A stretch of DNA of 8,465 nucleotides from Acidobacteriota bacterium (GTDB taxonomy: Bacteria; Acidobacteriota; Terriglobia; Terriglobales; Acidobacteriaceae). The stretch lies in NCBI GenBank assembly GCA_021781255.1, contig JAJXXG010001077.1, positions 1-8,465 on the forward strand. Reading direction: 5' to 3'. The number at the start of each line of letters is the position of its first letter. Position 1 is the stretch's first letter. The notes under the pieces were generated by a model. It was given only the letters and a program-made list of their open reading frames with translations, searched no databases and was not told the DNA's origin. Below, piece by piece: positions 1 through 5,943 of the stretch. The position numbers and the translations under genes are program-made.

Positions 1-120
1 GCCGAGGGCCTGTATCCGGAGCACGATCTGTTCATCCAGTCGATGAAGCTGAAGAACACGCTGCGGCACATCATGGGTGCGGACCTGATTACGCACCTTG
101 GGCTGGAGTACTACGACTGA
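1..120 (+). CDS. ino1: C-terminal end of probable inositol-3-phosphate synthase (partial)
   Basis: The reading frame is open from base 1 and stops at TGA 118-120, giving 39 residues, so the gene begins left of the window. The segment reads LYPEHDLFIQSMKLKNTLRH, then a MGADLITHLG stretch, and ends LEYYD. From memory of the family this matches the very C-terminus of bacterial inositol-3-phosphate synthases (Bacteroidetes/Acidobacteria type), which convert glucose 6-phosphate to myo-inositol 3-phosphate in the cytoplasm using NAD. Only the tail is visible, with no catalytic or NAD-binding residues, so the name rests on remembered tail similarity alone. If correct, the cell can make inositol, for example for inositol lipids. 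The call could be wrong; that a real coding end is present is more certain than its name. Confidence 0.6.
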   Translation, partial: AEGLYPEHDLFIQSMKLKNTLRHIMGADLITHLGLEYYD

Positions 121-236
121 GGCGTGCTGAGGCTGAGAACCTACCGGGCGCTGCCGCGACCCGTACAGCGCGTGTGTGTGCGAACGGCGTAATCCGAAGT
201 CAGGATCGCAGATTCGACTGTTCTGTTGATTGACTG

Positions 237-264
237 CCCCGTGCGCAGGGGCTTGCGCACGGGG
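237..264. terminator. GC-rich hairpin, possible terminator of upstream gene
   Basis: CCCCGTGCGCA (237-247) is perfectly complementary to TGCGCACGGGG (254-264) with a 6-base GGGGCT loop. The structure is symmetrical and very stable, and lies 117 bases after the upstream stop codon. There is no T-run on either side, so if it stops transcription it is not a standard intrinsic terminator. It could instead protect the 3' end of the upstream mRNA or be a protein site. The inverted repeat is directly visible; its function is not. Confidence 0.4.
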
Positions 265-475
265 ATGCGATCTTGAGCGCTCAGCGCTTTCGCGGGCAGT
301 GCGCGGGCGCCTGGACGGGTGGATGCTCTGTTAGGGAAACAAGGCCTTCGACTTCGATCGAGACAGGTGACAGGAGAGCAAGGGTACATGGAGGCAGGGA
401 ACAGGGTTATCTCGATGTAAGACGTTTAATATCTATCTGTTAGAAGATTCCAAGGAAACAGATTCTGTAAAGTGC

Positions 476-505
476 TTGCAAATAATAGCGAAGGTGCGCT
501 AATTT
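476..505 (+). promoter_or_regulatory. Possible promoter of the efflux operon
   Basis: TTGCAA (476-481) followed after 18 bases by TAATTT (500-505) is a weak match to -35 and -10 boxes. Transcription would then begin around 511-513, inside the palindromic operator and only about a dozen bases before the ATG. Weak consensus; the argument is mainly position and local AT-richness. Confidence 0.3.
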
Positions 506-522
506 ACTAACCAGTTAGTTAA
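503..522. promoter_or_regulatory. Palindromic TetR-type operator at the repressor start codon
   Basis: ACTAAC (506-511), CA, GTTAGT (514-519) is a perfect 6+6 inverted repeat. Further outward, 505/520 mismatches while 504/521 and 503/522 pair again, giving 8 of 9 matched pairs over 20 bases. It ends two bases before the ATG at 525. Size, symmetry and location directly before a TetR gene are what is expected for the self-binding site of this family. It occupies the place of a Shine-Dalgarno sequence, and none is visible. Confidence 0.7.
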
Positions 523-524
523 AT

Positions 525-1241
525 ATGTCGTCTCACACCAGCAACGAAGCCCAACCAGACCGCTCGGCAGAGACGCGCGCCCGCATTCTTGACGCGGCTC
601 TGAGCGAGTTCTCAGCGCATGGACTTGCAGGGGCGAGAACCGAGCAGATCGCTGCCGCTGCCGGCGTGAACAAGGCGCTGCTCTATTACTACTTCGAAAG
701 CAAAGAGAAGCTATACGCTGCGGCGCTGGAGATGGTGTCGGCACGGATTCTGGACAGATCAATGGTGGCCTTTCTCCGAGACGCGAGTCATGGAGAAAGG
801 CTGCTGCGCGCGGCGCTGGATCACTTTGACAGGATTTTGACGCAGCGCGAGTTCCAGAGCCTGATGCAGCAGGAGATGATGAGGCTGCACAAGGGGGAGA
901 CAGCAGAGCTGACGATTCTAGTGAAGCGCGTTTTCGGCCCGCTAGGGATGATGTTTCAGTCCATTGTGCGGGAAGGGATTGAGTCGGGTGAGCTGATTGA
1001 AGTGGAGTGGCTGCAGATACTGCTGGCGGTGCTGGGAGCGAATGTTTTTTATTTCCTGAGCGCCCCGGTGTGGCGGCAGGTGATGGAGTTCGAGCCGTTT
1101 GCCCCGGAAGAACTGCGGGCGCGCAGAGTGGCGCTGGTGGAGTTTTTGGGCAAGACGATTTTTCTGGACCGAAAGCACGGCGCGGAGCTGGCGGCGCGAG
1201 TGCTGGGAGATACACCGATGCCTGAGTTCGCCGGATTCTAA
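525..1241 (+). CDS. TetR/AcrR-family transcriptional repressor of the efflux operon
   Basis: The 238-residue cytoplasmic protein has the standard TetR plan. An N-terminal DNA-binding domain includes helix 1 (ETRARILDAALSEF, about 16-29), the helix-turn-helix at about 39-57 (TEQIAAAAGVNKALLYYYF) and the usual FESKEKLYAAAL continuation. From about 75 onward an all-helical ligand-binding and dimerisation domain follows, with no recognisable ligand signature. The length is at the upper end of normal, in the range of CecR (YbiH)-like regulators. The ATG at 525 is chosen because the N-terminal helix starts shortly after it; no Shine-Dalgarno motif precedes it, and the palindrome at 503-522 sits there instead. 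It is followed after 20 bases by the membrane-fusion gene, so it probably represses its own operon and is released by a pump substrate. The inducer cannot be read from the sequence. Confidence 0.92.
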   Translation: MSSHTSNEAQPDRSAETRARILDAALSEFSAHGLAGARTEQIAAAAGVNKALLYYYFESKEKLYAAALEMVSARILDRSMVAFLRDASHGERLLRAALDHFDRILTQREFQSLMQQEMMRLHKGETAELTILVKRVFGPLGMMFQSIVREGIESGELIEVEWLQILLAVLGANVFYFLSAPVWRQVMEFEPFAPEELRARRVALVEFLGKTIFLDRKHGAELAARVLGDTPMPEFAGF

Positions 1242-1261
1242 GGATTCGAGGTGAAGAGCGA

Positions 1262-2326
1262 GTGAGCGCGCGCAATCGAGTTTTCATGATTCTGGGTCTG
1301 TTGACCGTGGGATCAGTGATCTGGTACTTCGCGACCACGCGCCGGTCAGGTGATTTGCAACTGATCGGCACCGTCGACGCCAACGAGGTAATAGTGAGCT
1401 CGAAGATACCAGGGCGCATTCAAACGCTGACGGTGGTAGAGGGGCAGGAAGTAAAGGCCGGCGAGTTGATCGCGGTGATTGAGAGCCAGGATCTACAGGC
1501 GGCGTTGAAAGCCGCCAACGCCACCGCGGCAAGCCAGCGCTGGAAGCTGAACAGCACGGTGGAGACAGAGCGGCAGAATCGGGGCGAGACGACAAGCGCA
1601 ACCGCCAGCGCCGAGGCGCAAGTAAAGACCGCGGAGGCAAACCTGGCCCAGGCCCGGGCGCAGTATGCGCACCAGCAAGCAGACACCAGCCGGACAGTGG
1701 CGCTGGCACAGCAGGGGATAGTGAGCGCGCAGTCTCGCGACGAAGAGGTGACCTCGCTCCAGGCGGCCAAAGCGGCTGTCGATGCGGCGCAACAGAATCT
1801 CGCCGCCGCGCGGGCGAATCTGCGGCAGGCACGCGCGCATGAACTGCTGGCAGAGGCTTCGGCAAAGACGGTGGACCAGACGCGGGGCGAGGCTGCGAAT
1901 GCCCGAGCACTGGCCGAGCAAGCGCGCGTGGAAGAAAGCTATGCGCGAGTGATGTCGCCGATAAGCGGCAAGGTGGATGTGTGGGCGGCGCGGCAGGGAG
2001 AAGTCGTTGCCGCGGGAGTTCCGATCGTGACCATTATGGACCTGACGCAAACCTGGGTGTATGCGCCGCTGCCTGAGACGCAGGCCGACAGCGTGCAACT
2101 GGGCGACACGCTGCGCGTGGTGATGCCGAGCGGCGAGACGATTTATGGCAAGATCATCGCCAAGGCAGCAGAGGGAGACTTTGCCACGCAGCGCGACGTG
2201 AGCAGCATGAAGCGCGATATCAGGACGATCCAATTGAAAGTGCTCATCCCCAATCCCGGAGAGAAGTTTGTGCCGGGGATGACGGCCGAGGTGTATATCC
2301 CCAAAGCCAGGCTGGTGAATCATTGA
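1262..2326 (+). CDS. HlyD-family membrane-fusion (periplasmic adaptor) protein, YbhG-like
   Basis: The 354-residue protein begins with an uncleaved-type membrane anchor (about 8-24, MILGLLTVGSVIWYFA after three basic residues). A first lipoyl half-motif follows at about 43-76 (KIPGRIQTLTVVEGQEVKAG). A very Ala/Gln-rich coiled-coil hairpin spans roughly 77-225, then the second lipoyl half (MSPISGKVDVWAARQGEVV, about 231-249) and a beta-barrel region to the end (VPGMTAEVYIP, 337-347). It should bridge the ABC pump in the inner membrane to an outer-membrane channel, which is not encoded here. The start is GTG at 1262, supported by GAGGTG at 1248-1253. It lies 20 bases after the repressor gene, and its TGA overlaps the start of the ATPase gene. 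The long hairpin is typical of adaptors that dock to TolC-type proteins. Confidence 0.93.
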   Translation: MSARNRVFMILGLLTVGSVIWYFATTRRSGDLQLIGTVDANEVIVSSKIPGRIQTLTVVEGQEVKAGELIAVIESQDLQAALKAANATAASQRWKLNSTVETERQNRGETTSATASAEAQVKTAEANLAQARAQYAHQQADTSRTVALAQQGIVSAQSRDEEVTSLQAAKAAVDAAQQNLAAARANLRQARAHELLAEASAKTVDQTRGEAANARALAEQARVEESYARVMSPISGKVDVWAARQGEVVAAGVPIVTIMDLTQTWVYAPLPETQADSVQLGDTLRVVMPSGETIYGKIIAKAAEGDFATQRDVSSMKRDIRTIQLKVLIPNPGEKFVPGMTAEVYIPKARLVNH

Positions 2327-3369
2327 GCGCGGCGCCCAATCAGAGCCTGCAGGGGAACGGCAGCGGCGCACCGCGGCCCACCGCCATCGCGGTGGAGCAT
2401 ATCTGGAAGCGCTACGGGGATTTTGAGGCAGTAAAGGATGTGACCTTCAATGTCGCCGAGGGGGAGATCTTCGGGCTGCTGGGACCGAACGGAGCGGGGA
2501 AAAGCACGCTGATCCGGATGATGACCACGCTGATTCCGGTGACGGCAGGCAAAGCGATCGTGGGCGGACACGACGTGAGCAAGGATCCTGACGAAGTGCG
2601 GCGGATGATCGGTGTGATTCCGCAGGCCCTGACCAGCGACCAGGATCTTACGGTCGAGGAAAACCTGAGCATCTACGCCAAGCTCTACAGTGTGCCGAAG
2701 GCGCAGCGCGAAAAGAACATCAACGAGGTGCTGGAGGCCGTCGATCTGGCGAAGTGGCGCGGAGCCCAGACCAAGACACTTTCCGGCGGCATGAGGCGGA
2801 GGCTGGAGATCGCCCGGGGGCTGGTACACAATCCAAGCATTTTCTTTCTCGATGAGCCCACGACGGGACTCGATCCTGTCTCGCGCATTGCCGTGTGGGA
2901 GATGCTGAACAATCTCAAATCGAACCGCAAACTGACTATGCTGATTACCACACACTACATGGAAGAGGCCGATAAACTTTGCGACCGAATCGCCATCGTG
3001 GACCATGGCAATCTGGTGGCGCTGGGCACGCCGGTGGAACTGAAGAACAGCGTGGCGGGCGCGAATGTGGTGGAAGTGCACTTCGATCGCGAGGATGTGG
3101 AGTGGGAGGAGCGCCTGAAGAAACTGGAGGGCGTGACCAGCGTGCAACCTGAGACTGCAGGATTTTACCGTGTGATCACGAAGTCAGGATCGAAGACCAC
3201 CATGCAACTGGTGGAGATGGCGGCAAACCTGGGCGAGACGCTTACCTCGCTGAGCGTGCAAAACACCACACTGGACGATGTGTTCGTCCACTACACCGGG
3301 CGCCAACTGCGCGATGAGCAGGTCAAGCCGGTGTATACGCCGCCGCCGCGGCCGGGAGCGCGCCCATGA
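2323..3369 (+). CDS. ABC transporter ATP-binding protein (YbhF/CcmA-like export ATPase)
   Basis: This 348-residue cytoplasmic ATPase has all nucleotide-binding motifs in order: Walker A GPNGAGKST (54-62), Q-loop Gln 101, signature LSGGM (153-157), Walker B IFFLDEP (173-179) and switch His 211 (ITTHY). The ~110 residues after the ATPase core form the extra C-terminal domain common in drug and polysaccharide ABC-2 exporters. It carries one nucleotide-binding domain, so the working pump needs two copies, unlike E. coli YbhF, which I recall as having two fused domains. The start is assigned to TTG 2323-2325, overlapping the upstream TGA (TTGA). No ATG occurs before the Walker A motif, and the ABC fold begins at about residue 22, so a downstream GTG at 2392 would cut into it. 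Expression is probably by translational coupling. It pairs with the permease encoded next. Confidence 0.94.
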   Translation: MSAAPNQSLQGNGSGAPRPTAIAVEHIWKRYGDFEAVKDVTFNVAEGEIFGLLGPNGAGKSTLIRMMTTLIPVTAGKAIVGGHDVSKDPDEVRRMIGVIPQALTSDQDLTVEENLSIYAKLYSVPKAQREKNINEVLEAVDLAKWRGAQTKTLSGGMRRRLEIARGLVHNPSIFFLDEPTTGLDPVSRIAVWEMLNNLKSNRKLTMLITTHYMEEADKLCDRIAIVDHGNLVALGTPVELKNSVAGANVVEVHFDREDVEWEERLKKLEGVTSVQPETAGFYRVITKSGSKTTMQLVEMAANLGETLTSLSVQNTTLDDVFVHYTGRQLRDEQVKPVYTPPPRPGARP

Positions 3370-4478
3370 ACCGAATGTTTGCGATTATCGAGCGCGAGAT
3401 GCGCAAGTTTTTCCGCTCGCCGACGCTGATGATCATGTCGCTGATGCTGCCGATTCTGCAGTTGATGATCATCGGCAACGCGTTCGGCGGCAAGATTGTG
3501 GGAACGCACGTGGCGGTGGTGGACCACGACCACGGACCGCAAGCGGTGAAGGTGCGCGAGGCCTTCGCCGCCATTGCCGTCAACATAAAGACATTTACCA
3601 CGGTTGAATACAACAACGAAGTGCAGGCGCGCGAGGATGTGCGCACCGGAAAAATTGACGCAGCAGTTATCATTCCGGAGCAGTACTCGCGCCGCGTCTA
3701 CGCGCAGGACGCCCCCAGGCTGGGATTCGTCGTGGACAATTCCGACCTATTCACCTCGGCGAGCCTGGAGGCCGAGATGCGGTCGCTGGTCGATGCGATG
3801 AATGCGCCGCAGGTTCAGGACCGGCTGTCGAAGTCGATTGCCCTCGATGTCGTGGAGCTTTACCCGTACGTGAATTATCTGAAGTACCTGCTGCCGATGA
3901 CGGTGGTGCTGGCGATGTACATCTCGGTGATGATCGGCGGCGGGATGCTGTATATCGACGACAAGGCGCGCGGCGTTCACGAAGGCTACCTGGTAACGCC
4001 AATAACCAAGCTGGAGCTGGTGTTCGGTTTGAATACTGCCGGAGCCATTAAGGCGACACTGAGCGGAATATCGATTGGGGTCATCGGCTCGCTCATTGCA
4101 GGGCTGGGCATTGTCTTTCACCCCATGGTCATGCTGCAGATGTTGAGCCTAATCATTGCCGGTTCGATTGCGTTTAACGGCATGATGTTTCTGCTCATGG
4201 TGCGCGTCGACGATCCGCTGGTGCCGCGCGCCATGTTCGGCGTGCTCAATGTGCTCCTGTTATATCCCTCGGGCGCCATGTACCCCACGTCATCGTTTCC
4301 CAAGTGGATGCAGGTTATGACCGTCATTGACCCCTGGAGCTACGCGATTCATGGCTTCAAGGCGATTCTGCTGAAGGACGGCGGATGGGTGGCCATTTGG
4401 TACGACCTGCTTTTCCTGACGGTCTTCGGCATCGCAACGCTGCTCATGGCGACGCCGCTGTTCAAAAGAACACTATGA
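3366..4478 (+). CDS. ABC-2 type transporter permease (YbhS/YbhR-like)
   Basis: The 370-residue inner-membrane protein has the ABC-2 export layout. A short cytoplasmic start (REMRKFFRSP) leads to one membrane helix (about 21-40), then a ~130-residue periplasmic domain (about 42-170). Five more helices follow at about 175-197, 226-248, 254-278, 287-305 and 343-363. The motif LLYPSGAMYPTSSFPKWM (298-315) and the following DPWSYAIHGFKAIL are typical of this family. The ATG overlaps the ATPase stop (ATGA at 3366-3369), and GGAG at 3355-3358 can serve as ribosome-binding site. As the only permease in the operon it probably forms a homodimer with two ATPase subunits, whereas the E. coli relative uses two different permeases. 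Substrate unknown; drugs, lipids or other amphiphiles are plausible by family. Confidence 0.93.
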   Translation: MNRMFAIIEREMRKFFRSPTLMIMSLMLPILQLMIIGNAFGGKIVGTHVAVVDHDHGPQAVKVREAFAAIAVNIKTFTTVEYNNEVQAREDVRTGKIDAAVIIPEQYSRRVYAQDAPRLGFVVDNSDLFTSASLEAEMRSLVDAMNAPQVQDRLSKSIALDVVELYPYVNYLKYLLPMTVVLAMYISVMIGGGMLYIDDKARGVHEGYLVTPITKLELVFGLNTAGAIKATLSGISIGVIGSLIAGLGIVFHPMVMLQMLSLIIAGSIAFNGMMFLLMVRVDDPLVPRAMFGVLNVLLLYPSGAMYPTSSFPKWMQVMTVIDPWSYAIHGFKAILLKDGGWVAIWYDLLFLTVFGIATLLMATPLFKRTL

Positions 4479-4570
4479 GGCGAGCGGTCAGGCGGGAAGC
4501 CGGGACTGGCTGCGCGTTGGCCTGGCTTTACGGCGGTTCTCCAATTCCTGTGGTGTTTCCTGCATCGTGC

Positions 4571-4603
4571 CAAGCGGCTTTTTCTTAAGGAAAAAGCCAC
4601 TTG
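4571..4603. terminator. Bidirectional hairpin terminator between convergent genes
   Basis: GGCTTTTTC (4576-4584) pairs with GAAAAAGCC (4590-4598). The stem extends outward past one mismatch by CAAG (4571-4574) against CTTG (4600-4603). Both strands therefore carry a T5 run within the stem. It lies 92 bases after the permease stop and 39 bases after the bshA stop, the expected place for a shared terminator. The T-runs are inside the stem rather than after it, so efficiency is uncertain. Confidence 0.55.
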
Positions 4604-4617
4604 AGAGCATCGGCTCT
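4604..4617. repeat. Small adjoining hairpin in the convergent intergenic region
   Basis: AGAGC (4604-4608), ATCG loop, GCTCT (4613-4617) is a perfect 5-bp stem immediately next to the main terminator hairpin. Read in the direction of bshA it precedes the T-containing hairpin. It fits inside the larger nested structure spanning 4533-4641. Confidence 0.45.
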
Positions 4618-4642
4618 GCTCGGCACCGATTAGAGAACCGCT

Positions 4643-5845
4643 TTATTGCACCGGCGGCGTCTCTGGCGAACTCTTTTGAGAAGAATCCTGCGTCTGGCGG
4701 GAACCGGCGGAGTCGAGCACCTGCTTGTAAAAGCTCACATAATGCGGGACGACAAGCGAGGCGCAGAAGCGTTTCTGTGCGGTGCAGCGGGCGGCGTTGC
4801 GCATAGCCTGGAGGCGGGAGGAATCGGAGAGGAGGCTCAAAGCCGCAGCGGCCATCGCCTCAACGTCGCCCACCGGGAAAAGCAATCCCGTGACACCGTC
4901 ATCGATCAGCTCCGGGACGCCGCCAACACTTGTGGCAATCGAGGGAACCTTACAGGCCATGGCTTCAAGGGCCGCGAGGCCGAAGGATTCAAGCTCGCTG
5001 GGCATCAGGAGGATATCTGCAAGGGCGAGCAGCTCGCTGACGCGCTCCTGCTTGCCGAGGAAGTGAACGCGGGAGTGGATACCGAGGTCGTGGGCAAGCC
5101 ACTCGGCGGCTGAGCGGTCAGGACCATCGCCAACCAGGACCAACTGAGCGGGGCGCTCGCGGACCACGCGGGCAAAAATCTTGACCACGTCGACGACACG
5201 CTTCACGGGCCGGAAGTTGGAGAGGTGCATCAGGATCGATTCATCGGGCCGGGCCAGGTGGAGGCGGGCACAGGCCCGCGCGGCTTCGTCGGTGATGGGC
5301 GTATAGACATCGCAGTTGACGAAATTGGTGATCGTCTCAATGGGACGGGTGACATTGAAGTCGGCGATCGTCGCTTCTTTGAGGTAGTCGGAGATGCAGG
5401 TGACGCCGTCGCTTTCCTGGATAGCGTGGCGGGTAATGGGGAGATAGGAGCGGTCGAGGCCGACGAGCGTGATGTCGGTACCGTGAAGTGTGGTGACGTA
5501 GGGCAGGCGACGGCCGCGCGCGGCGAGCATTTGGCGGGCAAGCAGCGCGCTCACGGAGTGCGGGATGGCGTAGTGCACATGGAGCAGGTCAAGATCGTAA
5601 AACTCGGCGACCTCGGCCATGCGCGAGGCAAGGGCCAGGTCGTAGGGAGGAAACTCGAAAAGCGGATAGTTCGATACGGGAACCTCGTGGTAAAAAATGC
5701 CGTCGTCGCGGCCGTTAAGCCGAAAGGGTTGCGAATAGGAGATGAAATGGACCTCGTGGCCAAGGGCGGCCAACTCAATGCCCAGCTCGGTGGCGACCAC
5801 TCCGGAGCCGCCGTAGGTGGGATAACAGGTGATTCCAATGCGCAT
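4643..5845 (-). CDS. bshA: BshA, N-acetyl-alpha-D-glucosaminyl L-malate synthase
   Basis: This retaining GT4-type glycosyltransferase joins GlcNAc from UDP-GlcNAc to L-malate, the first step of bacillithiol synthesis in the cytoplasm. The 400-residue sequence follows B. subtilis BshA closely as I remember it. It opens [15 protein letters not shown] (glycine loop 12-15), with PFRLN (40-44), PPYDLALAS (66-74), HYAIPHS (91-97), TTLHGTDIT (118-126) and SNFRPVKR (209-216). VGDGP follows at 238-242, and the GT-B E-x7-E pair at E286/E294 (ESFGLAALE). After about residue 378 it adds a polar Ser/Gln/Pro-rich tail of some 20 residues, longer than in Bacillus. The ATG at 5845 is supported by GAGGAAGG (5849-5856). 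It lies 98 bases downstream of a YdjC-type deacetylase on the same strand, probably co-transcribed. BshB and BshC, needed to finish the thiol, are not in the window. Confidence 0.95.
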   Translation of the reverse strand: MRIGITCYPTYGGSGVVATELGIELAALGHEVHFISYSQPFRLNGRDDGIFYHEVPVSNYPLFEFPPYDLALASRMAEVAEFYDLDLLHVHYAIPHSVSALLARQMLAARGRRLPYVTTLHGTDITLVGLDRSYLPITRHAIQESDGVTCISDYLKEATIADFNVTRPIETITNFVNCDVYTPITDEAARACARLHLARPDESILMHLSNFRPVKRVVDVVKIFARVVRERPAQLVLVGDGPDRSAAEWLAHDLGIHSRVHFLGKQERVSELLALADILLMPSELESFGLAALEAMACKVPSIATSVGGVPELIDDGVTGLLFPVGDVEAMAAAALSLLSDSSRLQAMRNAARCTAQKRFCASLVVPHYVSFYKQVLDSAGSRQTQDSSQKSSPETPPVQ

Positions 5846-5943
5846 GGGCCTTCCTCAGTTTGTGCGCTTCCAGCTAGGTTATGGACGCGCGGAGAGGGAT
5901 GGAAGATGCAGGGAATGAGCAAGCTGGCGGGATTCGCCACGGT
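5846..5943. other. Short spacer between the deacetylase gene and bshA
   Basis: The 98-base gap contains a small hairpin TGGCG/CGCCA with a five-base loop (5925-5939) just after the deacetylase stop, and the bshA ribosome-binding site. No T-run follows the hairpin in the direction of transcription, so readthrough into bshA is likely. I see no clear promoter in it. Confidence 0.4.
5849..5856 (-). promoter_or_regulatory. Strong ribosome-binding site of bshA
   Basis: GAGGAAGG read on the minus strand places GAGG seven bases before the ATG at 5845. It is one of the clearest Shine-Dalgarno motifs in the window and fixes the bshA start. It also suggests that bshA is translated independently rather than by coupling to the gene before it. 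Confidence 0.7.

Larger units (their letters stand above)
121..524. other. 404-bp intergenic region, no convincing gene
   Basis: Between the stop at 120 and the TetR start at 525 there is no reading frame with credible protein features. The stretch holds a perfect 11-bp GC-rich hairpin (237-264), a 10-bp perfect palindrome TGAGCGCTCA (274-283), then an increasingly AT-rich segment from about 415 that leads into a possible promoter and the operator. The only minus-strand frame of some length (141-389) is low-complexity R/P/S-rich and runs through the hairpin, so it is not called. Confidence 0.6.
4533..4641. repeat. Nested inverted-repeat element enclosing the terminator
   Basis: GCGGTTCTC (4533-4541) is exactly complementary to GAGAACCGC (4633-4641). 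Inside it, ATCGTGCC (4564-4571) pairs with GGCACCGAT (4622-4630) with a single bulged base. Inside that lie the two hairpins 4571-4603 and 4604-4617. The region can therefore fold as one branched structure beginning one base after the bshA stop codon. TTTA occurs next to both outer arms (4527-4530, two bases away, and 4642-4645, directly adjacent), which could be a target duplication of a small miniature element or chance. Confidence 0.45.

Noticed and set aside
141..389. Minus-strand open frame of 82 codons in the first intergenic region
   Set aside because: Composition is Arg/Pro/Ser-rich with no recognisable motif, it runs through the strong hairpin at 237-264, and no ribosome-binding site is seen.
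388..420. Ten-codon + strand frame (MEAGNRVISM) that could be a leader peptide
   Set aside because: It ends more than 100 bases before the TetR start, has no attenuator structure after it, and a frame this short is expected by chance.
499..1419. 306-codon minus-strand frame opposite the TetR gene
   Set aside because: Mirror of GC-rich codons of a clear TetR gene; low-complexity Ala/Pro/Ser/Arg protein without domains. The same applies to the minus-strand frames at 1284-1910, 1493-2371 and 2320-3147.
5551..5940. Out-of-frame minus-strand frame covering the bshA start and its upstream spacer
   Set aside because: It overlaps the well-supported BshA frame for most of its length and shows no family motif; the spacer part alone is too short to be a gene.
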